Shown in pieces: positions 52,637-61,147 of a stretch of 64,000 nucleotides of DNA. Location of the stretch: positions 48,341-112,340 of the forward strand of contig NZ_JAKVIR010000022.1 of the NCBI RefSeq assembly GCF_022601975.1, read 5' to 3'. A model generated the notes under the pieces. That model had not been told where the DNA came from, searched no databases, and saw nothing but the letters and a program-made list of their open reading frames with translations. This DNA is from Pontibacter sp. E15-1 (lineage in GTDB: Bacteria > Bacteroidota > Bacteroidia > Cytophagales > Hymenobacteraceae). Position 1 is the stretch's first letter. Each line of letters starts with the position of its first letter. Both the position numbers and the translations under genes were made by a program.

Positions 52637-54520
52637 ATGTGTGGCATTAGTGGCATTATAGGAATCACCTCACCTGACGAGGCAGCTAAATTTTTAGACG
52701 CCATGAATGAGGCAATCGCACACAGGGGGCCTGATGACTGTGGTAGCTTTGTAGTACCGGGTGTTGCCTTAGGCCAACGCAGGCTTTCTATTATAGATCT
52801 ATCCTGTGCCGGTCACCAGCCCATGCTGAGCGCTGATAACAACCTTGTGCTGGTGTTCAATGGCGAAATATACAACTATAGAGAACTGAAGCAGGAGCTT
52901 TTAGATTACCCTTTCCAGACCCAAACAGACACGGAAGTCATATTAGCTTCCTGGGAGAAATGGGGGCGTGAGTGTGTACATCGTTTCAACGGCATGTTCG
53001 CTTTCGTTATATGGGATAAAGCTAAAAATGAAGTTTTCCTATTCCGAGACCGACTTGGCATTAAGCCATTGTATTATTTTCAAAAGGAATATCGCTTGCT
53101 TTTCTGTTCCGAAGTACGTGGACTACTTTCAAGCGGACTGGTGCCGCGTAAGCTAAATAAAGTCGCTTTGACGGATTACTTGCGCTATCAAGCAGTACAT
53201 GCCCCAGATACCATGGTACAGGGGGTCAAGATGCTGATGCCGGGCCATTACCTGCATATCCAGAACGGACACGTGAAAATGGATAAATACTGGTCTCCTG
53301 AGCAGAATTACAGCAAGCGAGCCGAAACGCAATCCTATGAGCAGGTAAAGCAGGAGGTACAGGATCTGTTGCGCAATGCAGTATCACGTAGGTTGGTATC
53401 TGATGTGCCTTTTGGTGCTTTCCTATCTGGTGGAATTGATTCCAGTGCAGTCGTTGGCCTTATGAGTCAGGTATCCTCGCATCAAGTGAAAACGTTTGCC
53501 GTTACGTTTGAAGAAGAGGCCTACAGTGAAGCAAAGTATGCGGCGGCAATCGCGAAAAAATTCAATACCGATCATACCGAAATCAAGCTTTCCCCGGATG
53601 ATTTTCTGCATCTGATTCCGGCTGCGTTGCAGGCCATGGACCACCCTAGCGGAGACGGACCTAATACGTATGTCGTTTCGAAAGTAACGAAAGAGTCTGG
53701 TATCACTATGGCACTGTCCGGTTTGGGGGGCGACGAACTGTTTGCCGGATATGATGTGTTTAAGCGCATGAAGACGCTGCACCAGTATCAGGCTCTCACG
53801 AAAATACCGCTTGCGCTTCGCCGACTGGCGGGTAGGTCACTCAAAGTGTTGAAGCCATCCATTGCATCAAATAAAATCAATGAACTGCTTAACCTTCCCT
53901 CTTGGCAATTGAGTGATGTGTTTCCCATAACACGACAGGTGCTATCAGACGAGTACTTGACGCAGTTGTCGAAACGGCCTGCTCTCGAAAGCAACCGTGT
54001 ACAGCATATAATAGAATCCAGCCAGACAATGCAGGTACAAAATAGGGATGTGCTGCCTGTGCTTAGTCAAGTGTCGGTAGCGGAAATAGGCACCTATATG
54101 CAAAATACTTTACTCCGTGATACCGACCAGATGAGTATGGCACATGCCTTGGAAGTACGAGTTCCATTCCTGGATTACGAGCTGGTGGAATATGTTTTGG
54201 GAGTTCCGGATAAGTTTAAATATCCTACTTCACCAAAGAAACTATTGACAGATGCTCTAGGAGAACTTTTGCCTATGGATATTATTAACAGACCCAAAAT
54301 GGGTTTTATACTGCCCTACCAGGATTGGCTCAAAAATGAGCTATTCGATTTTGCAGATGAAAAAATCAAAAACTTGGGTAAGCGGGATGTACTTAATGCA
54401 GCTGTTTTGCAAAGTCTTTGGAAGCGTTTTTTGGCAGGAGACCCTTCCGTAACATGGTCTCGGGTGTGGTACCTAATTGTATTGGAAAATTGGTTAGAAC
54501 AGCATGGGATTGAAGCCTGA
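52637..54520 (+). CDS. asnB: Glutamine-dependent asparagine synthetase-type amidotransferase
   Basis: 627 residues. N-terminal Ntn glutaminase with nucleophile Cys2 (MCGISGI), RRLSIIDLS, FNGEIYNY and DTEVILASWEKWG. C-terminal ATP-PPase domain with PP-loop SGGIDSS (264-270) and SGLGGDELFAGYD. Full-length AsnB layout (about 1-210 and 230-600). It could supply asparagine, but copies inside polysaccharide loci are thought to amidate uronic acids or similar carboxyl sugars; that reading fits the UDP-sugar dehydrogenase nearby and is inference. It ends 17 bp inside the next gene. Confidence 0.92.
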   Translation: MCGISGIIGITSPDEAAKFLDAMNEAIAHRGPDDCGSFVVPGVALGQRRLSIIDLSCAGHQPMLSADNNLVLVFNGEIYNYRELKQELLDYPFQTQTDTEVILASWEKWGRECVHRFNGMFAFVIWDKAKNEVFLFRDRLGIKPLYYFQKEYRLLFCSEVRGLLSSGLVPRKLNKVALTDYLRYQAVHAPDTMVQGVKMLMPGHYLHIQNGHVKMDKYWSPEQNYSKRAETQSYEQVKQEVQDLLRNAVSRRLVSDVPFGAFLSGGIDSSAVVGLMSQVSSHQVKTFAVTFEEEAYSEAKYAAAIAKKFNTDHTEIKLSPDDFLHLIPAALQAMDHPSGDGPNTYVVSKVTKESGITMALSGLGGDELFAGYDVFKRMKTLHQYQALTKIPLALRRLAGRSLKVLKPSIASNKINELLNLPSWQLSDVFPITRQVLSDEYLTQLSKRPALESNRVQHIIESSQTMQVQNRDVLPVLSQVSVAEIGTYMQNTLLRDTDQMSMAHALEVRVPFLDYELVEYVLGVPDKFKYPTSPKKLLTDALGELLPMDIINRPKMGFILPYQDWLKNELFDFADEKIKNLGKRDVLNAAVLQSLWKRFLAGDPSVTWSRVWYLIVLENWLEQHGIEA

Positions 54521-55661
54521 AGTATTAGTTTTTATTGACTGGTATTTGCCCGGATATAAAGCTGGAGGCCCCATTAAATCTGTGGCGAATATTGTGGGTA
54601 GCTTAAATCATGAGGTGTCATTTAATATTGTGACCAGTGACACTGACTTTGGAGAAGCAGCACCTTATGCACAGGTTAGGCCGAATGTATGGGAGAATAA
54701 AGGCGTTTATAGGGTGATCTACTTGGATGCCGAACATCAAAAGGTTGGGTTTATCAAGCAACTACTACAAGAAAAGAGGTATGATTTAATTTATTTCAAT
54801 AGCCTTTTTTCATTTAAATTTACCTTACTGCCTCTATATTTACTCAAATTCAGTTCTACCGCTTCTCACATTGTTGTAGCGCCACGTGGGATGCTTGGAA
54901 AGGGTGCTCTTCAACTGAAAAAGAGGAAGAAGCAAATTTTCCTGTCTGTTGCCAAAGGATTGGGATTATTTAAAGAGGTTACCTGGCATGCGTCCACAGA
55001 GATGGAGGCTGCAGAAATACGATCCATGTTTGGTAAGAATGCTGCCGTAAAGGTGGCGACCAACATCGCCTCGTTGGCTTTAGGAAAAATTTCATCCACA
55101 AGGGTAAAAACTCCTGAGAATACGGCTTTCTTTTTTTTGTCACGCATATCGCAGAAGAAAAACCTACTGAATGCGTTGATATTGCTCTCCAAAATTTCTG
55201 TTTGCAATGCATTCAAGTTTCATATCATCGGGCCTGTGGAGGATGAGAGGTATTGGCAGCAATGTCAGGAGGTCATAGCCGCGCTGCCGCCTCATATACA
55301 AGTGGTGTATGAGGGAGCGATACCTAATCCTGAACTACCAGCACTTCTGCAGCAATATCATTTTCTTTTCTTGCCCACATTTAGCGAAAATTACGGTCAT
55401 GTGGTGGTGGAAGCATGGGCAAATGGCTGCCCCGTAATCTTAAGTGACCAAACGCCTTGGCAAAGTTTAGAAACTGAAGGAGTGGGTTGGGACATTGCAT
55501 TGTCTGACGAGCAAAGATTTTTAGAGGTTTTGGCTCATTGTATAAAAATGACTGATAATGAATATGCTAAAATGAGTCAGAAGACTCAGATTTATATGAA
55601 TCAAAGAGTTGTGACGGATGACATCATTCAGCAGAATCGCCGTTTATTTTTACAACAATGA
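54504..55661 (+). CDS. GT4 glycosyltransferase
   Basis: 385 residues. FIDWYLPGYKAGGPIKSVANIV is the acceptor-domain Gly-rich start found in WbuB/Fnl-type enzymes; VVAPRGMLGKGAL lies in the interdomain region; the donor domain has FFFLSRISQKKNLLNALILLS and PTFSENYGHVVVEAWANGCPVI with E-x7-E. It overlaps asnB by 17 bp and the acetyltransferase by 4 bp. Confidence 0.9.
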   Translation: MGLKPEVLVFIDWYLPGYKAGGPIKSVANIVGSLNHEVSFNIVTSDTDFGEAAPYAQVRPNVWENKGVYRVIYLDAEHQKVGFIKQLLQEKRYDLIYFNSLFSFKFTLLPLYLLKFSSTASHIVVAPRGMLGKGALQLKKRKKQIFLSVAKGLGLFKEVTWHASTEMEAAEIRSMFGKNAAVKVATNIASLALGKISSTRVKTPENTAFFFLSRISQKKNLLNALILLSKISVCNAFKFHIIGPVEDERYWQQCQEVIAALPPHIQVVYEGAIPNPELPALLQQYHFLFLPTFSENYGHVVVEAWANGCPVILSDQTPWQSLETEGVGWDIALSDEQRFLEVLAHCIKMTDNEYAKMSQKTQIYMNQRVVTDDIIQQNRRLFLQQ

Positions 55662-56224
55662 TAGCAGAACAATCCAAAAAAGTCACACTTGCTACGTACA
55701 ACAACGACTGGTATAACCCGGGTGCAGGCGTGGTAAAACGAACGCTCTGGTTTTTCGTGAATGCCCTGTTTTTCATTAACCCATTAAATCCAGTAAGCGC
55801 TTTGAAAGTGCTGCTGCTGCGTCTGTTCGGTGCCAAGATCGGGGACGGTGTGGTCATCAAGCCCGCCGTGAACATCAAATATCCCTGGCTGCTGGAGGTT
55901 GGCAACCATGTGTGGATAGGCGAGAAGGTATGGATTGACAACCTGACCACGGTGCAGATTCAGGATAATGCCTCTGTTTCGCAGGGGGCCATGCTGCTTA
56001 CCGGAAGCCACGATTATAAAAAGCAGACGTTTGATCTGCTCGTGGGGAAAATAATTTTGGAGGAGGGAGCCTGGGTAGGTGCCAAGGCCATTGTTTGCCC
56101 AAATGTGGTTTGCGGGGCCCATAGTGTGTTGGCGGCAGGTTCTGTGGCCACTTCAAACCTCGACCCAAACACCATCTACCAGGGAAACCCTGCCATACCC
56201 AAGCGCAAGAGAACCATCCTGTAA
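55658..56224 (+). CDS. wcaF: WcaF-family acetyltransferase
   Basis: 188 residues. N-terminal NNDWYNPGAGVVKRTLWFFVNALFF is characteristic of the WcaF branch; hexapeptide-repeat beta-helix from about 75 to 175 with the LLTGSHDYKKQTFDL loop carrying the catalytic His and the terminal QGNPA motif. In colanic acid synthesis WcaF O-acetylates a sugar (fucose in the known case), which fits the presence of gmd and fcl here. It starts within the stop codon of the upstream transferase. Confidence 0.9.
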   Translation: MIAEQSKKVTLATYNNDWYNPGAGVVKRTLWFFVNALFFINPLNPVSALKVLLLRLFGAKIGDGVVIKPAVNIKYPWLLEVGNHVWIGEKVWIDNLTTVQIQDNASVSQGAMLLTGSHDYKKQTFDLLVGKIILEEGAWVGAKAIVCPNVVCGAHSVLAAGSVATSNLDPNTIYQGNPAIPKRKRTIL

Positions 56225-56270
56225 CCGATTTTCTTTGTAATTTACCGTTCGCTTACTCAAACATCCTCCA

Positions 56271-57014
56271 GTGAAAGTCTCTATCATCACCATTGTATAC
56301 AACAACCGACAAACCATCGCGGACGCAATTGATTCTGTGCTGAATCAAACGTACCCGAACATCGAATACATCGTGATCGACGGTAAATCCACGGATGGCA
56401 CAGTGGAGGTCGTGAAAAGTTACGGCAGCAAAATCACTACGTTTATCTCTGAGAAAGACAACGGCCTGTATGATGCCATCAACAAAGGGATCAGTCATGC
56501 CACGGGTGATGTAGTGGGGCTGCTGCACTCCGACGATATATTTAACTCTACATCGGCGATACAGGCTGTTGCTGAGGCATTTATCAAGCAAAAATCGGAC
56601 AGTGTATATGCTGATCTTGTGTATGTGAACCGGGCTGACCCGAATAAGGTAATCCGCAACTGGAAATCAGGTATATATAAAAAAAACAATTTTTTATATG
56701 GTTGGATGCCCCCTCATCCAACTTTTTACGTAAAGCGGGAAGTTTACAAGCAGTTGGGGCTTTACAATACCACCTTCAAAAGCGCGGCAGATTACGAGCT
56801 GATGCTGCGGTATCTTTTTAAAGAAGGCATCAGCACGGCCTATCTCCCGCAGGTGCTTGTCCGGATGCGGGTAGGGGGGAAGAGTAACGTGACGTTGCGC
56901 AACCGCTGGCGAGCCAATAAGGAAGACAGCAGGGCCTGGCAGGTGAATGGACTGAAGCCCTATTATTATACCCGCTACCTGAAGCCGCTACGCAAGTTAG
57001 TGCAGTTTCTGTAG
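56271..57014 (+). CDS. Family 2 glycosyltransferase (WcaE-like)
   Basis: 247 residues, GTG start. VSIITIVYNNRQTIADAIDSVLNQTYP, VIDGKSTDGTVEVV, KDNGLYDAINKGISHATGDVVGLLHSDDIF and WMPPHPTFYVKREVY are the classical WcaE/small GT2 signature. It probably adds a single sugar to the lipid-linked unit. It starts 46 nt after wcaF. Confidence 0.92.
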   Translation: MKVSIITIVYNNRQTIADAIDSVLNQTYPNIEYIVIDGKSTDGTVEVVKSYGSKITTFISEKDNGLYDAINKGISHATGDVVGLLHSDDIFNSTSAIQAVAEAFIKQKSDSVYADLVYVNRADPNKVIRNWKSGIYKKNNFLYGWMPPHPTFYVKREVYKQLGLYNTTFKSAADYELMLRYLFKEGISTAYLPQVLVRMRVGGKSNVTLRNRWRANKEDSRAWQVNGLKPYYYTRYLKPLRKLVQFL

Positions 57015-57091
57015 CAGTGATTTTCTTACGGAATAAATTTTTCAATTCGATCTATATATACTAATTTGCCCTTTAAGGTATAAAGCAAAAA

Positions 57092-58414
57092 ATGAACAAA
57101 AACGGAAAGAGTGCCCCCGTCGAAAATGCCCGTATCGCCATCATTGGGTTGGGTTATGTTGGTCTTCCCCTGGCAATTGAGTTCGGCAAGAAGTACGACG
57201 TGCTTGGGTTTGACATCAACCAGTCGCGGGTAAACGAACTGAGCGAAGGTAGAGACCGCACGCAAGAGGCGAGCATCAGCGACCTTCAGCATGTAATGAA
57301 CCTCAAAAACGAAACGGATAAGCAGGGTATAGGCCTCCGGTTTTCTGCACAGGTGGAGGAGCTCAAGGCTTATAACACCTATATCGTAACTGTTCCAACA
57401 CCTATTGATCAGTTTAAGGCCCCGGATCTACGCCCTCTCCTGATGGCTTCCGAAATGCTGGGTGCTGTGCTTAAATCCGGGGATGTCGTGATATATGAGT
57501 CTACTGTGTACCCTGGCTGTACAGAAGAAGACTGCGTGCCGGTGTTGGAGCGACTGTCTGGACTGCAGTTTAACAAAGATTTCTTCGCGGGATATTCTCC
57601 GGAGCGCATCAACCCGGGTGACAAGATCAATACCCTTACCAAGATCAAGAAAGTAACCAGCGGTTCGACGCCAGCCATCGCCTCGCGCGTGGATGACTTG
57701 TATCGCTCTATCATAGATGCCGGCACGCACAAGGCGCCGAACATCAAGGTGGCAGAGGCTTCCAAAGCCATCGAGAATGCCCAGCGCGACGTGAACATTT
57801 CTTTTGTGAATGAACTGGCGCTGATCTTTGATAAAATTGGCATCGACACAAACGATGTGATCGAGGCGGCAGGCACCAAATGGAACTTCCTGAAGTATAA
57901 GCCAGGCTTGGTTGGTGGGCATTGCATCGGTGTGGATCCATATTATCTGGCGCATAAAGCCGAGTCGCTGGGCTACCACCCGGAGGTTATCCTCTCTGGT
58001 CGCCGAGTGAACGACAACATGGGCCAGTTTGTGGCCGATAAGGTTGTGAAGCTGATGATCAATAAGGATTACAAGATTAAAGGCTCCAGAGCGCTGATTA
58101 TGGGCTTCACGTTTAAGGAAAACTGCCCGGATGTGCGCAACACCCGCGTCGTGGACATTTACCACGAGCTGACGCAGTTCGGCATCAAGGTGGATATCTA
58201 TGATCCTTGGGCGGATGCAGCCGAGGTGGCCCATGAGTACAACCTGGAAATCCAGAACGAGTTGGATGCGTCGGTGATGTATGACGCGATCATCGTGGCC
58301 GTGGCGCACAACGAGTTCCTGAATTTCGATTTCCAGAAGTTCAAGCAGAACAACGCCGTGATCTTCGACACCAAGGCTTGCCTGGACCGAAATCTGGTGG
58401 ATGCTCGGTTGTAG
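57092..58414 (+). CDS. tviB: UDP-N-acetyl-hexosamine 6-dehydrogenase (TviB/WbpO/CapL type)
   Basis: 440 residues. The N-terminal Rossmann motif IAIIGLGYVGLPLAIEFG, then TVPTPIDQFKAPDL, YESTVYPGCTEEDCVPVLE and GYSPERINPGDK are the TviB-type signature. Catalytic Cys278 is in GGHCIGVDPYYL, and GFTFKENCPDVRNTRV lies in the C-terminal domain. It oxidises C6 of UDP-GlcNAc or UDP-GalNAc with NAD+ to the uronic acid. It is the last gene of the polysaccharide locus; a terminator follows. Specificity between GlcNAc, GalNAc and ManNAc cannot be fixed from sequence alone. Confidence 0.92.
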   Translation: MNKNGKSAPVENARIAIIGLGYVGLPLAIEFGKKYDVLGFDINQSRVNELSEGRDRTQEASISDLQHVMNLKNETDKQGIGLRFSAQVEELKAYNTYIVTVPTPIDQFKAPDLRPLLMASEMLGAVLKSGDVVIYESTVYPGCTEEDCVPVLERLSGLQFNKDFFAGYSPERINPGDKINTLTKIKKVTSGSTPAIASRVDDLYRSIIDAGTHKAPNIKVAEASKAIENAQRDVNISFVNELALIFDKIGIDTNDVIEAAGTKWNFLKYKPGLVGGHCIGVDPYYLAHKAESLGYHPEVILSGRRVNDNMGQFVADKVVKLMINKDYKIKGSRALIMGFTFKENCPDVRNTRVVDIYHELTQFGIKVDIYDPWADAAEVAHEYNLEIQNELDASVMYDAIIVAVAHNEFLNFDFQKFKQNNAVIFDTKACLDRNLVDARL

Positions 58415-58436
58415 GTAATAAGGGTTTTAAGCATAC

Positions 58437-58477
58437 CACAACAGCCTGAGGAGAAATCTTCAGGCTGTTGTGTTTTA
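58437..58477 (+). terminator. Rho-independent terminator ending the polysaccharide locus
   Basis: Stem CACAACAGCCTGA (58437-58449) / TCAGGCTGTTGTG (58460-58472), 10-nt loop, followed by TTTT. It starts 23 nt past the tviB stop. Confidence 0.85.
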
Positions 58478-58584
58478 TGAGCAGGTATAATCTGGGTTTG
58501 GGGTTGAAAGTACGAAGCTCAAGGGTTAAATTATACCGATATCAATTGATGAAGTTATACCGCCTTGTTTTTCAAGTAGTGCAA

Positions 58585-58632
58585 TTCCCCTCGTGGGGGT
58601 AGGGGCCCTTTTGGGAGGCGTAGGGGTGGGGT
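58585..58632. repeat. Partial family B repeat
   Basis: CCCCTCGTGGGGGTAGGGGCCC and GGGAGGCGTAGGGGTGGGG match the outer part of the family B units. Part of a gene-free 670-bp stretch (58415-59082) that holds the terminator, this element, a family A arm, a family C copy and another short B-like run. Confidence 0.5.
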
Positions 58633-58698
58633 TATTCTGCATAAAATTTTCCGCATCCGCAGAATCTATTTGATAACGGTATTAGATTCATTGCGAGG

Positions 58699-58717
58699 CA
58701 CAAGCGGACGCTTGCGC
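58699..58717. repeat. Family A repeat, single arm
   Basis: CACAAGCGGACGCTTGCGC, identical to the right arms at 24801-24819 and 62965-62983. No left arm is found within 200 bases. The following bases CATAGAGA also match copy 1. Confidence 0.75.
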
Positions 58718-58816
58718 CATAGAGAATCCCTCTCTTTCAGAGGTATGGAGTTAAGCAACAGTAAGCTCGCGTAGTTATACCTTTGTTTTGGGGTATAGGA
58801 TCAGTAAAAGGGAAAA

Positions 58817-58842
58817 GGTCCGAGCTACAAGCTCGAACCAGC
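58817..58842. repeat. Family C repeat, copy 3
   Basis: CGAGCTACAAGCTCG (58821-58835) is a hairpin with 6-bp arms, flanked by GGTC and AACCAGCG; it shares words with the copies at 32386 and 32502. Confidence 0.45.
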
Positions 58843-58920
58843 GGAAGGGCTATCTGAGTTCGATAAATTCATACCCTGCAGTTGGTTTTAGTGTACTCCA
58901 ATTTATGCCTACACGGCATA

Positions 58921-58950
58921 ATTCCCCTCTTGGGAAGGGCAGGGGTGGGT
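58921..58950. repeat. Short family B-like run
   Basis: ATTCCCCTCTTGGGAAGGGC followed by AGGGGTGGGT resembles the outer end of family B elements. Confidence 0.4.
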
Positions 58951-59052
58951 TTATTGTTTGTCTGCAGAAACAGCCTTGGTGCACAGTATCTAATGAAGTA
59001 AGGTATGCGCAGCTCGCGCGATCTGGAGGATTAAAAAAGGTATAAAACCAAA

Positions 59053-59080
59053 AAAGCCCGAAGATTTCTCTTCAGGCTTT
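59053..59080 (-). terminator. Terminator after the tRNA-Asp pair
   Basis: 12-nt arms (59053-59064 and 59069-59080) pair with one mismatch; on the minus strand the hairpin is followed by a T-run and starts 3 nt after the downstream tRNA. Confidence 0.75.
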
Positions 59081-59082
59081 CG

Positions 59083-59156
59083 CGGTCTGGACGAGACTCG
59101 AACTCGCGACCTCCGCCGTGACAGGGCGGCATTCTAACCAACTGAACTACCAGACC
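59083..59156 (-). tRNA. tRNA-Asp (GTC)
   Basis: 74 nt, clover-leaf complete: acceptor GGTCTGG/CCAGACC with discriminator G, D-arm with GGTTAG, anticodon stem CCGCC/GGCGG around loop CTGTCAC (anticodon GTC), T-arm with GTTCGAGTC. CCA is not encoded. Identical to the copy at 59215-59288. Confidence 0.97.
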
Positions 59157-59214
59157 AATAAATTCAATAGAAAGAGCCTCTTGCTCTTTGATGCGTATAC
59201 CGCAGTATAACCTG

Positions 59215-59288
59215 CGGTCTGGACGAGACTCGAACTCGCGACCTCCGCCGTGACAGGGCGGCATTCTAACCAACTGAACTACCAGACC
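59215..59288 (-). tRNA. tRNA-Asp (GTC), second copy
   Basis: Identical over 74 nt to the gene at 59083-59156, 58 nt upstream of it in the direction of transcription. The two are probably co-transcribed. CCA is not encoded. Confidence 0.97.
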
Positions 59289-59452
59289 GTTACTTTCTTC
59301 TCTAGCGCTGTTCGTTAGAGTGATGCAAATGTAGAGCGTTATTTTTGATTGTGCAAGCCCCTGTCCTCTTTTTGGGGCTATATTTTTAGCCGTGCCGCCT
59401 AAGCCATTCATTTACAACATAAAAAAAATTTGATGCAGCAGAAACTTTCAGG

Positions 59453-59487
59453 TTGTTGACCATCATACCCGGAATATATTAAATTTG
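59453..59487 (+). promoter_or_regulatory. Promoter of accA
   Basis: TTGTTG at 59453-59458 (-33 region) and TAAATTTG at 59480-59487 (matches TAnnTTTG), spacing 21 nt. Confidence 0.6.
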
Positions 59488-59497
59488 TATCCTAAAC

Positions 59498-59505
59498 AAG
59501 GAGGA
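59498..59505 (+). promoter_or_regulatory. Strong Shine-Dalgarno of accA
   Basis: AAGGAGGA, 4 nt before the ATG at 59510. Such a full match is rare in this window, where most genes lack a visible ribosome-binding site; it fixes the start codon. Confidence 0.7.
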
Positions 59506-59509
59506 ACCC

Positions 59510-60460
59510 ATGCTTTTAGATTTCGAACAGCCCATTGCTGCCCTGGAGGGCAAACTGAAGGAAATGAAAAAACTGGCCGAGGAAAGCCAGGTAGATGTTT
59601 CGGAGGCAGTAAAGGCTCTGGAAGATAAAATTAAGATCCTGAAGAAGGAAACGTACGCCAACCTCACCAGGTGGCAGCGCGTGCAGCTTTCGCGCCATCC
59701 GGAGCGCCCCTATACCCTGGATTATATCAACGGCATCACGGATACTTTCGTGGAGCTGCACGGCGACCGCACCGTGAAGGATGATAAGGCCATGGTGGGC
59801 GGTTTCGGCGAAGTAGACGGCCGCAGCATCATGTTTATAGGGCAGCAGAAAGGGCGCAACACCAAGCAAAGGCAAATGCGCAATTTCGGTATGGCCAACC
59901 CCGAAGGATACCGCAAAGCGCTCCGCCTTATGAAAATGGCCGAGAAATTCAATCGCCCGATTGTGACGCTGATTGACACCCCCGGCGCATTTCCGGGACT
60001 GGAGGCGGAAGAGCGCGGACAGGGAGAGGCGATTGCGCGCAACCTGAAGGAAATGTTTATGCTGAAGGTGCCTGTTATCTGTATTATTATTGGGGAGGGA
60101 GCCTCGGGCGGTGCCTTGGGTATAGCCATCGGCGACCGTGTGATGATGCTGGAAAACACCTGGTACTCCGTTATCTCTCCCGAATCCTGCTCGTCTATTC
60201 TCTGGCGCAGCTGGAACTATAAGGAGCAGGCAGCCGAGGCTCTGAAACTCACCGCCAACGACATGCTGCAGAACAAGCTGATCGATGGCATTATCAAAGA
60301 ACCCCTTGGCGGCGCGCACCTGGCACCTGAGAAGATGATGCGCACACTCAAAAAGGAGATCGTAAAGCTGCTGGATGAACTGGAGCAATTGGACTCGGAA
60401 GAGCGCATTATGCAGCGTATTGAGAAATTCTCCCAAATGGGCGTTGTGATAGGGGGGTAG
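59510..60460 (+). CDS. accA: Acetyl-CoA carboxylase carboxyltransferase subunit alpha
   Basis: 316 residues, the normal length. N-terminal helical part with LDFEQPIAALEGKLKEMKKLA, then RHPERPYTLDYINGITDTFVELHGDR, GQQKGRNTKQRQMRNFGMANPEGYRKALRLM, TLIDTPGAFPGLEAEERGQGEAIARNLKEMF and IGEGASGGALGIAIGDRVMMLENTWYSVISPE, all hallmarks of AccA. It forms the carboxyltransferase with AccD and makes malonyl-CoA for fatty-acid synthesis. It has its own promoter and strong ribosome-binding site and no operon partner in view. Confidence 0.97.
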   Translation: MLLDFEQPIAALEGKLKEMKKLAEESQVDVSEAVKALEDKIKILKKETYANLTRWQRVQLSRHPERPYTLDYINGITDTFVELHGDRTVKDDKAMVGGFGEVDGRSIMFIGQQKGRNTKQRQMRNFGMANPEGYRKALRLMKMAEKFNRPIVTLIDTPGAFPGLEAEERGQGEAIARNLKEMFMLKVPVICIIIGEGASGGALGIAIGDRVMMLENTWYSVISPESCSSILWRSWNYKEQAAEALKLTANDMLQNKLIDGIIKEPLGGAHLAPEKMMRTLKKEIVKLLDELEQLDSEERIMQRIEKFSQMGVVIGG

Positions 60461-60559
60461 ATGGAGTTAAAAGGTGAGGCTAGGACTAGCTTGTTCCGAC
60501 TTAGTTTGAAACTCATCTTAATCAGACGTTAAGCAAAGGAGCAGCGCAGTTCGTAAAAG

Positions 60560-60897
60560 TCCCCCTTGGGGGTAGGGGTGTTAAGTTCTAAGAGTTGGTA
60601 GTGTGCCTTTACGTAAAGTTTCAAAACACCAAAATAACAATTCTCCCCTTGAGGGGAGTTAGAGGGGTGTTTACTCTTTGCGAAAAGTACTTTTTGCTGG
60701 CTTTACACCCCTGCGGTCCCCTCAAGGGGACAATTTTCATTAGAACTTAACGGCCCTACCTTCAAAGGGGGCAGGGGGATGAGAGGCGGACGGAAGCACC
60801 TTTCTGGCTCTTACTTGGTGGGATATAACTATTAAAATGTCTTACAGGTGATTGTCCGCAGGGAGTGTCATCCCCCTAACCCCCTTCAAAGGGGGAC
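60560..60897. repeat. Dispersed GC-rich repeat, family B, copy 2 with nested element
   Basis: Bounded by GTCCCCCTTGGGGG and AAGGGGGAC. A nested inverted pair (CTCCCCTTGAGGGGAG near 60643 and GTCCCCTCAAGGGGAC near 60716) lies in the left part. The core (about 60762-60890) has the same asymmetric flanks as copy 1 around an 85-nt interior (60783-60867) that aligns to copy 1 only after reverse complementing. It fills most of the 687-bp accA-MBL gap; 60900-61147 shows no feature. Confidence 0.8.
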
Positions 60898-61147
60898 AGA
60901 AATAGAATTGCTTTATAGCGAAGTTACAATTTACTCATTTTTTTGCTGAACAGAACCAACCCCTAACCTTTCCGAGGAGGAGAATCTTCTTGTAAGGCCT
61001 ACACTTCCCTCTGTTGAGGTATAAATCTTTTATGGGAGCGAATCGGTGAAATAATGTACATCGCAACTTGAGTTAATTACGTTCTGGTTACATCATGCGT
61101 CTTTATAAATTTCTACCTCGCTAAATTCCCAAATTTTAACTCACTAT

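Noticed and set aside
59031..59411. 126-codon minus-strand frame with an internally duplicated peptide
   Set aside because: The duplicated peptide is simply the translation of the two identical tRNA-Asp genes.
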